Positions 52,038 to 60,741 of a stretch of 64,000 bases of DNA are shown here, one piece after another. The notes below the pieces were generated by a model. That model searched no databases. It was not told the origin of the DNA and saw only the letters and a list, made by a program, of their open reading frames with translations. The position numbers and the translations under genes are program-made. The DNA lies in NCBI RefSeq assembly GCF_004123145.1, contig NZ_SDKC01000001.1, forward strand, positions 1,135,501 to 1,199,500, given 5' to 3'. Numbering within the stretch: position 1 is the first letter of the stretch; each line of letters begins with the position of its first letter. The DNA comes from Blautia faecicola. Lineage in GTDB: Bacteria; Bacillota; Clostridia; Lachnospirales; Lachnospiraceae.

Positions 52038-52589
52038 TTAAAAGTTTTTTCGCCATTGTTTCTTAGGTTCAAACTTTCCACAATCATCACAGGTCTGCGG
52101 CCAGTTAATTTTCCATTCAAAATACTCATCTCTGGTAATTACACCGGATTTCAGCTCATTCATTCGAACCACCCATTCTTTCAGAAAATCATTCAGAACC
52201 CCATAATCAAACCACATACAGACAGGAGAATGGGCAGGCCAGCTATCATTGTCGTGATAGTAAACGGACGTGTCTGCTACTTCATTGCATTTTTCACCGG
52301 GAAATTTCCGAGGAAGAAACAGATGCAGGGCAGATGGATTAAATTCATCCAGCCAGAAAAGCAGTTCCATCATTTCGGAAGCGTCACGTCCAGCGGTATC
52401 ATAGAGGGTATAAGGATTAACATCAAGAGCCTGTGCCATTTTATCGACCAAATCTTTTTTGGGAACACGAACGCCTTTTTCATATTGTACAATCCTATGC
52501 TGATCGGTCAGTCCGATCTTCTCTGACAGTTCTTTTTGCGTCATTTTCCGGAATGTCCGGATTTTTTTTAGTTTCAGATTAAAATTCAT
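52038..52589 (-). CDS. XRE-type helix-turn-helix protein
   Basis: A 183-residue protein. The N-terminal HTH_3 domain (residues about 7-62) reads LKKIRTFRKMTQKELSEKIGLTDQ and ALDVNPYTLYD. The long C-terminal part is of unknown fold, rich in Trp and acidic residues, and ends with WPQTCDDCGKF. Such proteins regulate accessory or mobile regions; no target is evident. GAGGTGAC lies before the start on the minus strand. Confidence 0.85.
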   Translation of the reverse strand: MNFNLKLKKIRTFRKMTQKELSEKIGLTDQHRIVQYEKGVRVPKKDLVDKMAQALDVNPYTLYDTAGRDASEMMELLFWLDEFNPSALHLFLPRKFPGEKCNEVADTSVYYHDNDSWPAHSPVCMWFDYGVLNDFLKEWVVRMNELKSGVITRDEYFEWKINWPQTCDDCGKFEPKKQWRKNF

Positions 52590-53303
52590 AAAGTCACCTC
52601 TGCATTAGTCCTGATAAACATCCAGTGAAGATAGTAAAATCAAGAAGTGAATAACTATTTGTCCATATTGTAACACGAATTGGCAGAAATTCAATAAAAA
52701 AGAGTTCAAAAAAGAACCTAAAACGCATGAAGTGCTATTGACATTAGCAGTAACGGGGATATAATGGCATTAAATCGAAATAGGTACAAAAATGTATACT
52801 TACAAAACTTTTGATTATTAAACCTTGAAAATTGAATGAGCTGTATGGGTGCCTTTCGGGGCTTAAAGGTAACACAGGATTCCACCGCTGTATCAGAGAG
52901 TAGTATGTGGAAACCGAAGATACTCCGGCAACGGCTGGTGTGCCCCCGAAGAAGCTGCCAGTATTCAGAAAGATTTCTGATAGAGGTCAATTGTAACGTT
53001 GACACCGCCATATACAAATGGAAGCCAACACGCCGAACAGAATGGAAAATCATCGTAAGAAATCCAAACAAAAAGTAGATGTACTGACAACGGGCATAAC
53101 CGCTGTCTGGGAGGTGATGCAGAAGAATACGGAGGAAAGGAGGTATGTGCATCATGAGAAAAACAACAGAGTATAAACTGTTTGAACAAAACCTGTAAAG
53201 AAAATAAACAAAGTAACTAATAAATTTCTTAGTTAGTTGATTCTATACGGAAACAGGATTATGATAATTATCGACATATGACGGAAATAAAAAAGGAGAA
53301 ATT
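52590..53303. other. Gene-poor stretch with possible conjugative-element debris
   Basis: About 710 bases without an intact gene. A 52-codon frame at 53018-53175 (MEANTPNRMENHRKKSKQK..., ending HHEKNNRV) lacks a binding site. Near its end, AAAGGAGG precedes a 14-codon frame from 53154 (MRKTTEYKLFEQNL and stop). Both look like truncated starts of genes from an integrated element, but I cannot name them. The sequence near 53225-53303 is probably the promoter region of the next gene. Confidence 0.4.
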
Positions 53304-53882
53304 ATGGCGCGACCAAGAAGATGCAGAAAAATCTGTACAGAACCTGCATATGACAGTTTTAAACCGGAAGGAATCTCTGTGAGAGAAGAGATTACTATGA
53401 CCGTAGATGAATACGAAGTGATTCGACTGGTTGACCTGGAAAAATATACACATGAACAGTGTGCAGAGCGAATGGGAATCTCAAGGACAACAGTGACTGA
53501 GATCTATGAATCCGCACGTTATAAACTGGCAGACAGTGTGGTAAATGGAAAAAAGTTACATATTTCAGAGGGCGACTATCAGTTATGTGATGGAAAGAAT
53601 GTATTTTGCTGTAACAGACTCTGTAAAAGATCCGAAGAATCCGTCAGAAAAATAATCATTCAAAGAAAGGTTGGAGCACAGACAGCACTGAAAGAGGCAG
53701 GAATCCGGTTATATGGAGGCGTAAAAGGAAATGCAGATAAAGCGATAGAGGCTTATTTGAAAGGAAACCTTGACTATAATCCGGAAGTACACTGTACCAC
53801 ACACGAACATGGTCACTCCTGTGGCGAGCATCACTGTGGTGAAGAGAAACACGGATGTTCCGGAAATGGTGAAAATCAATAG
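53304..53882 (+). CDS. DUF134 protein joined to the tail of a NifX-like domain
   Basis: A 192-residue protein. Residues 1 to about 90 are a DUF134 helix-turn-helix protein (MARPRRCRKICTEPAYDSFKPEG, then EYEVIRLVDLEKYTHEQCAERMGISRTTVTEIYESAR). From about residue 128, QTALKEAGIRLYGGVKGNADKAIEAYLKGNLDYNP matches the end of dinitrogenase-iron-molybdenum-cofactor (NifX/NafY-like) domains, and a His/Cys-rich tail follows. The first part of that domain is missing, which suggests an internal deletion in a normal DUF134-NifX fusion. It may still bind metal through the tail. AAAAGGAG precedes the start. Confidence 0.8.
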   Translation: MARPRRCRKICTEPAYDSFKPEGISVREEITMTVDEYEVIRLVDLEKYTHEQCAERMGISRTTVTEIYESARYKLADSVVNGKKLHISEGDYQLCDGKNVFCCNRLCKRSEESVRKIIIQRKVGAQTALKEAGIRLYGGVKGNADKAIEAYLKGNLDYNPEVHCTTHEHGHSCGEHHCGEEKHGCSGNGENQ

Positions 53883-54016
53883 GAAATAAAGTACTTTCTT
53901 TGGTTTTTCTCTAAAAAAAAGTAGTGGTTTGATGTACTTAGGGCTAGACGTCGCGCTAGCGACTTGGTACAATAAAAAACAACATGGTTTTATACCAAAA
54001 GAAAGGACGATTTATT
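53883..54016. other. Intergenic stretch before the isomerase-like gene
   Basis: It contains a small GTCGC-GCTA-GCGAC hairpin (about 53950-53963) and A/T-rich sequence; GAAAGGA precedes the next start. No gene seen. Confidence 0.4.
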
Positions 54017-54880
54017 ATGAAACTGAAAGTTGGCGTACAGCTTTTCTCGGTTATGACCGAGTTGGCAAATGACTACCTCAAAACTCTGGAGAATGTTGCA
54101 AAAGCAGGCTATAAGTATGTTGAGTATGTAGATGTTCCCGGCAACAGCCCCGAAGAAATCGGAAATAAAGTAAAAGAGCTTGGTCTGACTGCTATTGCAA
54201 GCCACGTACATTTTGATCCTTTTACCTCTACCCATGAAGATATGGTTAAGATTGTAGAAGACAACGTCAAGATGCATTCGGAAGCTATTATCCTGCCGAT
54301 GGGTATCATGACCACAATGGAAGAGATCAAAACAGTTGCCGCAGCCTGCAATGAAATGGCTGCTCTGGCAAAAGCACACGGCATGGCTTTCTATTATCAC
54401 AACCACTGTCAGGAATTTTATCAGGTTGAAGGCAAAACCGCTTATGAATGGCTGGTTGAACTGACCGATCCCGAACTGGTTTTCTTCGAAGTCGATACTT
54501 TCTGGGCAACCCGCGGCGGACAGAAGGCTGTTGAACTGATTAAAAAGCTCGGTTCCCGTGCAAAACTGATCCATCAGAAAGATATGGGTAAATCTGCTGA
54601 TCCGATCAACCTGATTGAGGGTGTTACCGATCTGACCAGAGAGAACTACTGCGAAAAGATTTTCGGCCGTACAAATCCGACCGATATCTGCACCGTTGGC
54701 ACCGGTATCATGGATATCCCCGAAATCGTTAAAACTGTAACTGAGCTTGACTATGCTCCTTACATTATTGTTGAACTTGACTGCTGCGCCCGTCAGACCG
54801 AAGAAGAGTACAACACTCCTCTTTCGCCTTTCGCAAGCATCAAAGCAAGCCGCGAGTATCTCGAAAGCGTTATCGGCTGA
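54017..54880 (+). CDS. Sugar phosphate isomerase/epimerase-family protein
   Basis: A 287-residue xylose-isomerase-like TIM barrel (AP_endonuc_2 family). It begins KLKVGVQLFSVMTELANDYLKTLENVAKAGYKYVEYV. Metal-ligand candidates appear in FYYHNHCQEF, FFEVDTFWATRGG, LIHQKDMG and YIIVELDC. Members act on inositols, keto-sugars or sugar phosphates; no partner genes are adjacent. ATG 54017 follows GAAAGGA. Proline codons include many CCC and CCT, unlike the CCG-rich housekeeping genes, and an IS remnant lies just downstream, so it was probably acquired. Confidence 0.85.
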   Translation: MKLKVGVQLFSVMTELANDYLKTLENVAKAGYKYVEYVDVPGNSPEEIGNKVKELGLTAIASHVHFDPFTSTHEDMVKIVEDNVKMHSEAIILPMGIMTTMEEIKTVAAACNEMAALAKAHGMAFYYHNHCQEFYQVEGKTAYEWLVELTDPELVFFEVDTFWATRGGQKAVELIKKLGSRAKLIHQKDMGKSADPINLIEGVTDLTRENYCEKIFGRTNPTDICTVGTGIMDIPEIVKTVTELDYAPYIIVELDCCARQTEEEYNTPLSPFASIKASREYLESVIG

Positions 54881-54917
54881 TTTAAACTTAATAAAACGCG
54901 CTTCCTTCTCTGGAAAA

Positions 54918-55373
54918 TGAGGTGACCCCAAAAAGTTAGATTTTTGCGAGACGATTTCGGTCGTCTCGTTTTTCTTTATGTAGCTAGGATATGAAGCCTG
55001 TATTGAACAGGGCTCATCCATCTTAACTTCTCTTTTATTCGTTTTTCATTGTAGTATTTTATAAAACGTTCTATCTTAGATTTTAATTCCTCGTAGCTAT
55101 AGTAAACAACACCATAGTAAATTTCTTGCTTGAGCAGTCCAAAGAAGTTTTCCATTACAGAGTTATCCAGGCAGTTTCCCTTTCTTGACATACTTTGAAA
55201 TATACGTTCTTCTTTTAGTCTATGAGAATATGCTTTCATTTGGTAAGCCCACCCTTGATCAGAATGAAAAGTTCTTCTGTACGGACAATCCGCAGTGATC
55301 TCAATTGCCTTATCTAAAGCATCCATTACGTTCTTTGCAGAAGGTTTCCGGTGTAAAGGTGCCTGACACCAAT
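54918..55373 (-). mobile_element. Truncated IS3-family (IS150-like) element
   Basis: One end is intact: TGAGGTGACCCCAAAAAGTT at 54918 is a typical IS3/IS150 terminal repeat. The element continues to about 55373, where sequence similarity stops, and the other end and orfA are missing. A GACGATTTCGGTCGTC hairpin (about 54951-54966) lies just inside the end. It sits between the isomerase-like gene and the MATE gene. Confidence 0.85.
54976..55373 (-). pseudogene. IS3-family transposase OrfB, C-terminal fragment
   Basis: It encodes the last part of a DDE transposase: HRKPSAKNVMDALDKAIEITADCPYRR, then HSDQGWAYQM with the second catalytic Asp, and NSVMENFFGLLKQEI with the catalytic Glu, ending in SPVQYRLH. 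The N-terminal half with the first Asp is absent, and the frame upstream of the first internal Met has no start, so it cannot be active. Confidence 0.88.
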
Positions 55374-55445
55374 GAATTTATGCTATTTCAAAACAAGCCT
55401 TGAGCATTTGCACAAATTCTTCGATATAGTATCCGGATAGGATAA

Positions 55446-55494
55446 AAATATCCCCTTTCACGAAAGAAAAATTTTTGTGAAAGGGGATATTTTT
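55446..55494 (-). terminator. Bidirectional terminator downstream of the MATE gene
   Basis: AAATATCCCCTTTCAC pairs with GTGAAAGGGGATATTT, with T runs on both strands. It serves the minus-strand MATE gene. Confidence 0.85.
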
Positions 55495-55519
55495 TACAAG
55501 TATAGTAAATGCATGTATT

Positions 55520-56917
55520 TTACAGAATGTCACTGCCATCCGGTATTTTAGAAATAATCTGTCGGTTGACACTGAACAGGAAAGTCAGTGAAACAACAAG
55601 AGATGCAACCTCTGCAATCGGGAAGCACCACCATACCACATGCAGTCCTCCGATCCGGGAAAGAAGGTAGGCTACCGGGATCAGGACCACGAGCTGACGA
55701 AGGATCGATACGATCATGCTGTATACTGCTTTTCCGAGAGCCTGAAATACTGTTCCGCAGATGATACAGAACCAGGCGATCAGATAATGAACTCCGATGA
55801 TACGCAGTGCAGGTATACCGATGGCGAGCATATCTTCGGAAGCATTGAACATTCCAAGAAGAACCTGTGGAATCAGCTCAAAAGATAAGAATCCGACAAA
55901 GGTCAGACAGAAAGCAGTGATCAGGCTGAGTTTGATCGTTTTGATCATACGTTTTCTGTTCTGAGCCCCGTAGTTGAAGGCGATGATCGGCGTGATACCA
56001 TTGTTCAGACCGAACACCGGCATGAAGAAGAAACTCTGAAGCTTGAAATATACACCGAACACAGCGGTTGCTGTGGATGAGAAAGCAATCAGGATCCGGT
56101 TCATAGAGTACGTCATCACAGAGCCGATAGACTGCATGATGATCGAAGGAACGCCGATCGCGTAGATCGTTCCGATGATTTTGATATCCGGACGGAATCC
56201 CTGAAAACGGATCTTAATCTCTGTGTTAAACTTGTGATTGCAGGTAAACGCAACAACAGCAGCGACACACTGGCCGATGACGGTTGCTACAGCGGCACCG
56301 GTAACGCCCATGGCCGGACATCCCAGCAGACCGAAGATCATGATCGGATCCAGAATGATATTGGTAAGAGCTCCGCATAACTGGGAAGTCATGCTGAAAA
56401 GTGTTTTTCCGGTGGAGGTTAGAAGGCGTTCAAAGTAAATCTGTGCAAGTAAACCGAAAGAGAAAATCATAACGGTACGAAGATATTCGATGCCCATCTC
56501 CATGATCTCAGCATCCGCACCTTTGATCTGGCTGGCATAAAATGGTTTTACAACGGTAAATCCCAGAATCAAAAATACAAGATAACTTAAAAAATACAGA
56601 AAAGCTGCATTGACACCGATCTTATTGGCTTCTTTAAACTTATGTTCCCCCAGTGATCTGGAGAGCAGAGCATTCATACCGACACCGGTACCGGTTGCAA
56701 CAGCAATCAGTAATGTCTGTAAAGGAAAGGCAAGAGAAACAGCAGTAAGGGCATTCTCGGAAAGCTTCGCCACGAAGATACTGTCAACGATGTTGTAAAG
56801 TGCCTGCACGAGCATGGAAATCATCATCGGTAACGACATATTAAATAAAAGTTTACCGATGGGCATAGTTCCCATTTTATTTTCTGCTGCAGGGGCAGAA
56901 GTATTTTCTTTTGTCAT
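55520..56917 (-). CDS. MATE-family multidrug/Na+ antiporter
   Basis: A 465-residue membrane protein with 12 helices in two MATE halves. Typical segments are LLFNMSLPMMISMLVQALYNIVDSIFVAKLSENALTAVSL in helices 1-2 and INYGAQ-like AFNYGAQNRKRMIKT at the centre. It exports drugs or other organic cations using Na+ or H+. I place the start at ATG 56917, behind GGAGG; a longer in-frame extension lies in the promoter. Its minus-strand promoter is at 56977-57005. Confidence 0.94.
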   Translation of the reverse strand: MTKENTSAPAAENKMGTMPIGKLLFNMSLPMMISMLVQALYNIVDSIFVAKLSENALTAVSLAFPLQTLLIAVATGTGVGMNALLSRSLGEHKFKEANKIGVNAAFLYFLSYLVFLILGFTVVKPFYASQIKGADAEIMEMGIEYLRTVMIFSFGLLAQIYFERLLTSTGKTLFSMTSQLCGALTNIILDPIMIFGLLGCPAMGVTGAAVATVIGQCVAAVVAFTCNHKFNTEIKIRFQGFRPDIKIIGTIYAIGVPSIIMQSIGSVMTYSMNRILIAFSSTATAVFGVYFKLQSFFFMPVFGLNNGITPIIAFNYGAQNRKRMIKTIKLSLITAFCLTFVGFLSFELIPQVLLGMFNASEDMLAIGIPALRIIGVHYLIAWFCIICGTVFQALGKAVYSMIVSILRQLVVLIPVAYLLSRIGGLHVVWWCFPIAEVASLVVSLTFLFSVNRQIISKIPDGSDIL

Positions 56918-56976
56918 AGGTCCTCCAATCTGTATGATATGTTTGGCTTCGCAGCGCAAAAAAGCGCCAACGATGT

Positions 56977-57005
56977 ATGATACCACTATTTGTTGTAAGA
57001 TTCAA
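56977..57005 (-). promoter_or_regulatory. Promoter of the MATE gene
   Basis: On the minus strand: TTGAAT (57005-57000), 17-base spacer, TATCAT (56982-56977). A hairpin TTGGC...GCCAA (56943-56970) lies in the leader. Confidence 0.65.
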
Positions 57006-57035
57006 GAAAAAAGAAAAAGTTCATAATATTTTGCA

Positions 57036-57064
57036 TTGAGAACCGGAAACGAAAACTGTATAAT
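57036..57064 (+). promoter_or_regulatory. Promoter of the esterase gene
   Basis: TTGAGA (57036-57041), 17-base spacer, TATAAT (57059-57064). It is divergent from the MATE promoter. Confidence 0.75.
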
Positions 57065-57107
57065 GAAAACAATACGAAAGACAGGAAAATGAGGTGTGGG
57101 AAGAGCA

Positions 57108-57746
57108 ATGATTACATATAATTATGGGAACAGTCATTCACCGATCACTTTGCTTCAGATGGTGGGAGATCATGATCTGCCGGGAATAGAAAACGAGATC
57201 CGGGAGATCCACAGACTGACGGATCAGGAGTTTGCGTTTGTGGCAGTAAAAGTGGAAAACTGGAATCACGATCTTTCACCATGGAATGCCCCGGCTGTAT
57301 TTGGAACGGAAGATTTTGGAGACGGTGCGGAAAATACACTGGAAGAAGTATTGCAATTGTGTACGGACAACGACCGCAAATACTGTATCGGTGGATATTC
57401 GATGGCAGGATTATTTGCCCTGTGGGCAGCCATGCAGACAGATCGCTTCAAAGGTGTCGCAGCAACATCTCCCTCGGTCTGGTTTCCGGGATTCCTGGAA
57501 GATATGAAGAGCCGGCGGGTAGGAAGTGACTGTATTTACCTGAGTCTTGGCGATAAAGAAGAAAAAACAAGGAATCCGGTGATGGCGCAGGTGGGAAACT
57601 GCATCAGAGAGACGTTTACCTGGCTGAAAGAAGAAGGAATACCGTGTACACTGGAATGGAATCACGGAGGCCATTTTAAAGAACCGGATATGAGGACCGC
57701 CCGGGCCTTCGCGTGGGTGCTGGAAGAACTTGCAAAGAAAGATTAG
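57108..57746 (+). CDS. Alpha/beta-hydrolase (esterase-like)
   Basis: A 212-residue protein. The nucleophile elbow is GGYSMAGLFALWAAM, with Ser at about residue 93. A later Asp lies in LSLGDKEEKTRNP and a His in WNHGGHFKEPD, giving a plausible Ser-Asp-His triad. It resembles IroE/esterase-D-like enzymes. No signal peptide. ATG 57108 is chosen after GGGAAGAG; a GTG at 57096 is possible. The NUDIX gene starts 44 bases after its stop. Confidence 0.85.
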   Translation: MITYNYGNSHSPITLLQMVGDHDLPGIENEIREIHRLTDQEFAFVAVKVENWNHDLSPWNAPAVFGTEDFGDGAENTLEEVLQLCTDNDRKYCIGGYSMAGLFALWAAMQTDRFKGVAATSPSVWFPGFLEDMKSRRVGSDCIYLSLGDKEEKTRNPVMAQVGNCIRETFTWLKEEGIPCTLEWNHGGHFKEPDMRTARAFAWVLEELAKKD

Positions 57747-57790
57747 TATACTTTAAAATATGGAATGGAAAAATACGGGAGAATGAGAAA

Positions 57791-58252
57791 ATGACAACGA
57801 CAACGTTATGTTACATAGAAAACGAAGGCAAATACCTGATGCTTCACAGAGTAAAAAAGAAGAATGATATCAACGAGGGAAAATGGATCGGTGTCGGCGG
57901 TCATGTGGAATATCAGGAAAGCCCGGAGGAATGTCTGGTGCGTGAGGTGAAGGAAGAGACCGGGCTTACACTTACCTCGTATCGGTTCCGTGGTGTGGTG
58001 ACATTTATCAGCGATACCTGCGAAGCGGAACTGATGTGTGTGTTCACAGCGGATGGATACACAGGAGAACTAATCGAATGCGATGAGGGAGAACTTTGCT
58101 GGGTAGATAAAACAGTTGTGCCAAAACTTCCGACCTGGGAAGGCGACAGAGTGTTTCTGGATATGCTTCTTTCCGGGGAAGAAAGATTTTTCTCGCTGAA
58201 ATTAAGATATGAGGGAGATAAGCTTGTGGAGAAGAAAACTCATTTGTACTAA
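57791..58252 (+). CDS. NUDIX hydrolase (8-oxo-dGTP diphosphatase-like)
   Basis: A 153-residue protein with the Nudix box GHVEYQESPEECLVREVKEETG at about residues 37-58, complete in the REVKEE metal-binding part. LCYIENEGKYLMLHRVKKKNDINEGKWIGVGG precedes it, as in MutT/YjhB-like proteins. It probably cleans oxidised nucleotides or similar diphosphates. ATG 57791 is chosen, as the longer in-frame start lies inside the upstream gene. Confidence 0.92.
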   Translation: MTTTTLCYIENEGKYLMLHRVKKKNDINEGKWIGVGGHVEYQESPEECLVREVKEETGLTLTSYRFRGVVTFISDTCEAELMCVFTADGYTGELIECDEGELCWVDKTVVPKLPTWEGDRVFLDMLLSGEERFFSLKLRYEGDKLVEKKTHLY

Positions 58253-58271
58253 AAGATAGAGAGGAAGATTT

Positions 58272-59606
58272 ATGCAAACAGTAGGAATAGATATCGGAAC
58301 AACAACCATAAGCGGTGTGGTTCTGGAAAAAAACGGAACACAAAAACCTCGGATTCTTAAAGCAAAAACAATTGAAAACGGGAGCTTTCTTACAACGACA
58401 AAGGACTGGGAAAGGATCCAGGATGCAGAAAAGATTGTAAAGAAGAGCAGACAGATGCTGGATGATTTTCTGGACGAATATCCGGAAGTGGAAAAAATCG
58501 GACTTACCGGGCAGATGCATGGGATCGTCTATATCGACAAAGAAGGAAAATGCGTCAGTCCACTGTATACCTGGCAGGATGCGAGAGGAAGCCTCAGTGG
58601 GAAAGATAATGGTTCGCTGACAGAAGAGATCCGGCAGACATGCAGCGTGCAGGCTCCCTCCGGTTATGGAATGGTTACACATATTTATAATCTCAGATAC
58701 CATCTGATCCCAGATACGGCAGTAAGCTTCTGTACAATTATGGATTACTTCGGGATGCGGCTGACCGGGAGAAAAAAAGCACTGGTACATGCAGGCAATG
58801 CTGCAAGTTTTGGCTTTTTTGACGTACCGAAAAATGTTTTTATGACAGGAAAACTTGCCAAAATGGGCGTGGAAGAACAGTGGCTTCCGCAAGTCTGCAC
58901 CGGAATCGAAGCACTGGGAAGTTACAGAGAGAGAATCGTGACCACCGCGATCGGCGATAATCAGGCAAGTTTTCTCGGAGCAGCGGGAAATGAGAATAAT
59001 ACATTGCTGGTAAATATGGGAACCGGCGGACAGATCTCAGTACTCTCAGATCAGTATTTTACAGCGGAGGGAATCGAAGCAAGACCTTTCTTACATGGTA
59101 CTTACCTGCTTGCAGGAGCTTCTCTGTGCGGAGGAAAAGCGTATGCACTGCTGGAAAAATTCTTCAGAGAATTTGTGAAAGAGGCAACCGGACAGGAGAA
59201 ACCTCTGTACAAAACCCTGGAGAAACTGGCAGGAGACGGGAAAGCATCCTGCACCGGAAGGGAAAACAGGCAAAAACTTCAGATAGAAACAACATTTGAC
59301 GGAACCAGAGTACATCCGGAGCAAACCGGAAGTATTACCAATCTCAGTACGGACAATTTCACACCGGCAGCGTTTGTTTACGGGACTCTCGAGGGAATGA
59401 GCAGGGAACTCTATCAGATGTATCAGACGATTCAGAACGGAACCGGAATACAGATAAAACGCATGATCGGATCCGGAAACGGATTGCGAAAGAATCCGGT
59501 TCTCTGTGAAATTGTAGAAGAAATGTTTGGCGTGAAACTGGCATTGGCAGAATGTGAAGAAGAAGCGGCAACAGGGGCGGCATTGAGCAGTATGCAGCAG
59601 GATTAA
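58272..59606 (+). CDS. FGGY-family carbohydrate kinase (sedoheptulokinase-like)
   Basis: A 444-residue ATP-dependent sugar kinase. The phosphate loop is VGIDIGTTTISGVVLE. GLTGQMHGIVYID carries the substrate region, TWQDARG follows, and the second ATP site includes LLVNMGTGGQISVL and MIGSGNGLRKNPVL. The short FGGY size and the QMHG motif fit sedoheptulokinase or xylulokinase relatives; sugar not certain. GAGAGGAAG precedes ATG 58272. It lies upstream of an AraC regulator and rhamnose genes but may be independent of them. Confidence 0.85.
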   Translation: MQTVGIDIGTTTISGVVLEKNGTQKPRILKAKTIENGSFLTTTKDWERIQDAEKIVKKSRQMLDDFLDEYPEVEKIGLTGQMHGIVYIDKEGKCVSPLYTWQDARGSLSGKDNGSLTEEIRQTCSVQAPSGYGMVTHIYNLRYHLIPDTAVSFCTIMDYFGMRLTGRKKALVHAGNAASFGFFDVPKNVFMTGKLAKMGVEEQWLPQVCTGIEALGSYRERIVTTAIGDNQASFLGAAGNENNTLLVNMGTGGQISVLSDQYFTAEGIEARPFLHGTYLLAGASLCGGKAYALLEKFFREFVKEATGQEKPLYKTLEKLAGDGKASCTGRENRQKLQIETTFDGTRVHPEQTGSITNLSTDNFTPAAFVYGTLEGMSRELYQMYQTIQNGTGIQIKRMIGSGNGLRKNPVLCEIVEEMFGVKLALAECEEEAATGAALSSMQQD

Positions 59607-59634
59607 TAATTGAAGCGTATGAAGAGGATGTTAC

Positions 59635-60609
59635 ATGAAACAGAAGCTGTTAGATGAACTGATGGAGGTATCTGAAGAAGAACAGAAATATCTGGATGGT
59701 CAGGGTGATATTGAAAAACAATTGTATGCAAAGGAAAAGATAGAGGAAATAGACAGGGAACTGCTGCTTAAAAGGGGTCAGCTTATTACTGTGCGTCCGC
59801 ATAGCCGTTTTGTTGATTTCCCGGAACACAGGCACAATTATGTAGAGATTATGTATGTGGCGCAGGGCAGTATCACGCATTGCATAGAGGGAAAGGAATT
59901 GGTGCTTCATAAGGGTGATGTTCTGATGCTGAACCAGCAGGTTGTGCATTCGATAAAAAGAGCGGATTATCAGGATATAGGTATCAATTTTATCGCACTG
60001 CCTGAATTTTTTGAGGTACCTTTATCTATGCTTGGTGAGGAGAATGTTCTTGCCCGGTTTGTGACAAGCGTATTCAGACAAAAGGATCCGGTTTCGCATT
60101 ACCTTCTGTTTCGCCTGCAGGAAAATGAGCAGGTGGAAAACCTTATGGAAAACATGGTGGAATCCATGCTGCACGGATATGCGAACGAAGATATCATAAA
60201 CCAATATTCCATGGGAATTGTATTTTTGCATCTTCTGAATCATCTGGAAAATCTGAGCCACAACTCTTCTATGGATTATAAAGAGACAGTAGTCCAGGCG
60301 GTGCTCGGATATATAAACAGCGATTGTAAAAATGCCAGTCTGACGAGAATCGCAGAGGATACGCATCAGTCCATGACCGCCTTAAGTAAACTGATAAAGC
60401 AAAAGATCGGATACAATTTTCAGGAGCTTTTGCAAAGAAAAAGATTTCAGATGGCGGTTCATCTGCTGTGCGATACAAAGCTTTCGATTGAAGAAATAGC
60501 TCTTGATGTCGGGTATGAAAATCAAAGCTATTTTTTCAGGCAATTTAAGAAACGTTACGGAATGACACCGCACAAATACCGAAAAGAAAACAGAAAAGAC
60601 AAAAAATGA
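59635..60609 (+). CDS. AraC-family regulator (probable rhamnose-type activator)
   Basis: A 324-residue protein. A helical N-terminal stretch precedes a cupin domain (FPEHRHNYVEIMYVAQGSITHCIEGKELVLHKGDVLMLNQQVVHSI, about residues 60-115) and the C-terminal double helix-turn-helix (ASLTRIAEDTHQSMTALSKLIKQKIGYNFQELLQRKRF and SIEEIALDVGYENQSYFFRQFKKRYGMTPHKYRK). It lies just upstream of rhaB in the same direction and is the natural candidate regulator of the rhamnose genes. A terminator follows. Confidence 0.9.
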   Translation: MKQKLLDELMEVSEEEQKYLDGQGDIEKQLYAKEKIEEIDRELLLKRGQLITVRPHSRFVDFPEHRHNYVEIMYVAQGSITHCIEGKELVLHKGDVLMLNQQVVHSIKRADYQDIGINFIALPEFFEVPLSMLGEENVLARFVTSVFRQKDPVSHYLLFRLQENEQVENLMENMVESMLHGYANEDIINQYSMGIVFLHLLNHLENLSHNSSMDYKETVVQAVLGYINSDCKNASLTRIAEDTHQSMTALSKLIKQKIGYNFQELLQRKRFQMAVHLLCDTKLSIEEIALDVGYENQSYFFRQFKKRYGMTPHKYRKENRKDKK

Positions 60610-60618
60610 TAACGTGGA

Positions 60619-60675
60619 AAATAAGGACAGTTTTTTGAACTAATGAGGTTCTAAAAAAATGTCCTTATTTTTGTT
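60619..60675 (+). terminator. Terminator between the AraC gene and rhaB
   Basis: AAATAAGGACA pairs with TGTCCTTATTT, extended by GTTTTTTGAAC/GTTCTAAAAAAA, followed by TTT. It separates the regulator from the rhamnose genes. Confidence 0.85.
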
Positions 60676-60695
60676 ATATTGAGTATAGAAAAAGG

Positions 60696-60709
60696 GTAAC
60701 TGTTCAGAA
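60696..60709 (+). repeat. Solitary transposon-end-like sequence upstream of rhaB
   Basis: GTAACTGTTCAGAA matches the 14-bp terminal repeat of the miniature transposon at 11 of 14 positions. No partner end is seen nearby, so it may be a remnant or chance. Confidence 0.35.
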
Positions 60710-60741
60710 CCGTTGCGAACAAAAAAGAAAGGAACTCACAT

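Noticed and set aside
53990-55021. Minus-strand frame of 343 codons opposite the isomerase-like gene
   Set aside because: It lies on the complement of a recognisable TIM-barrel gene, runs into the IS fragment and shows no family motif.
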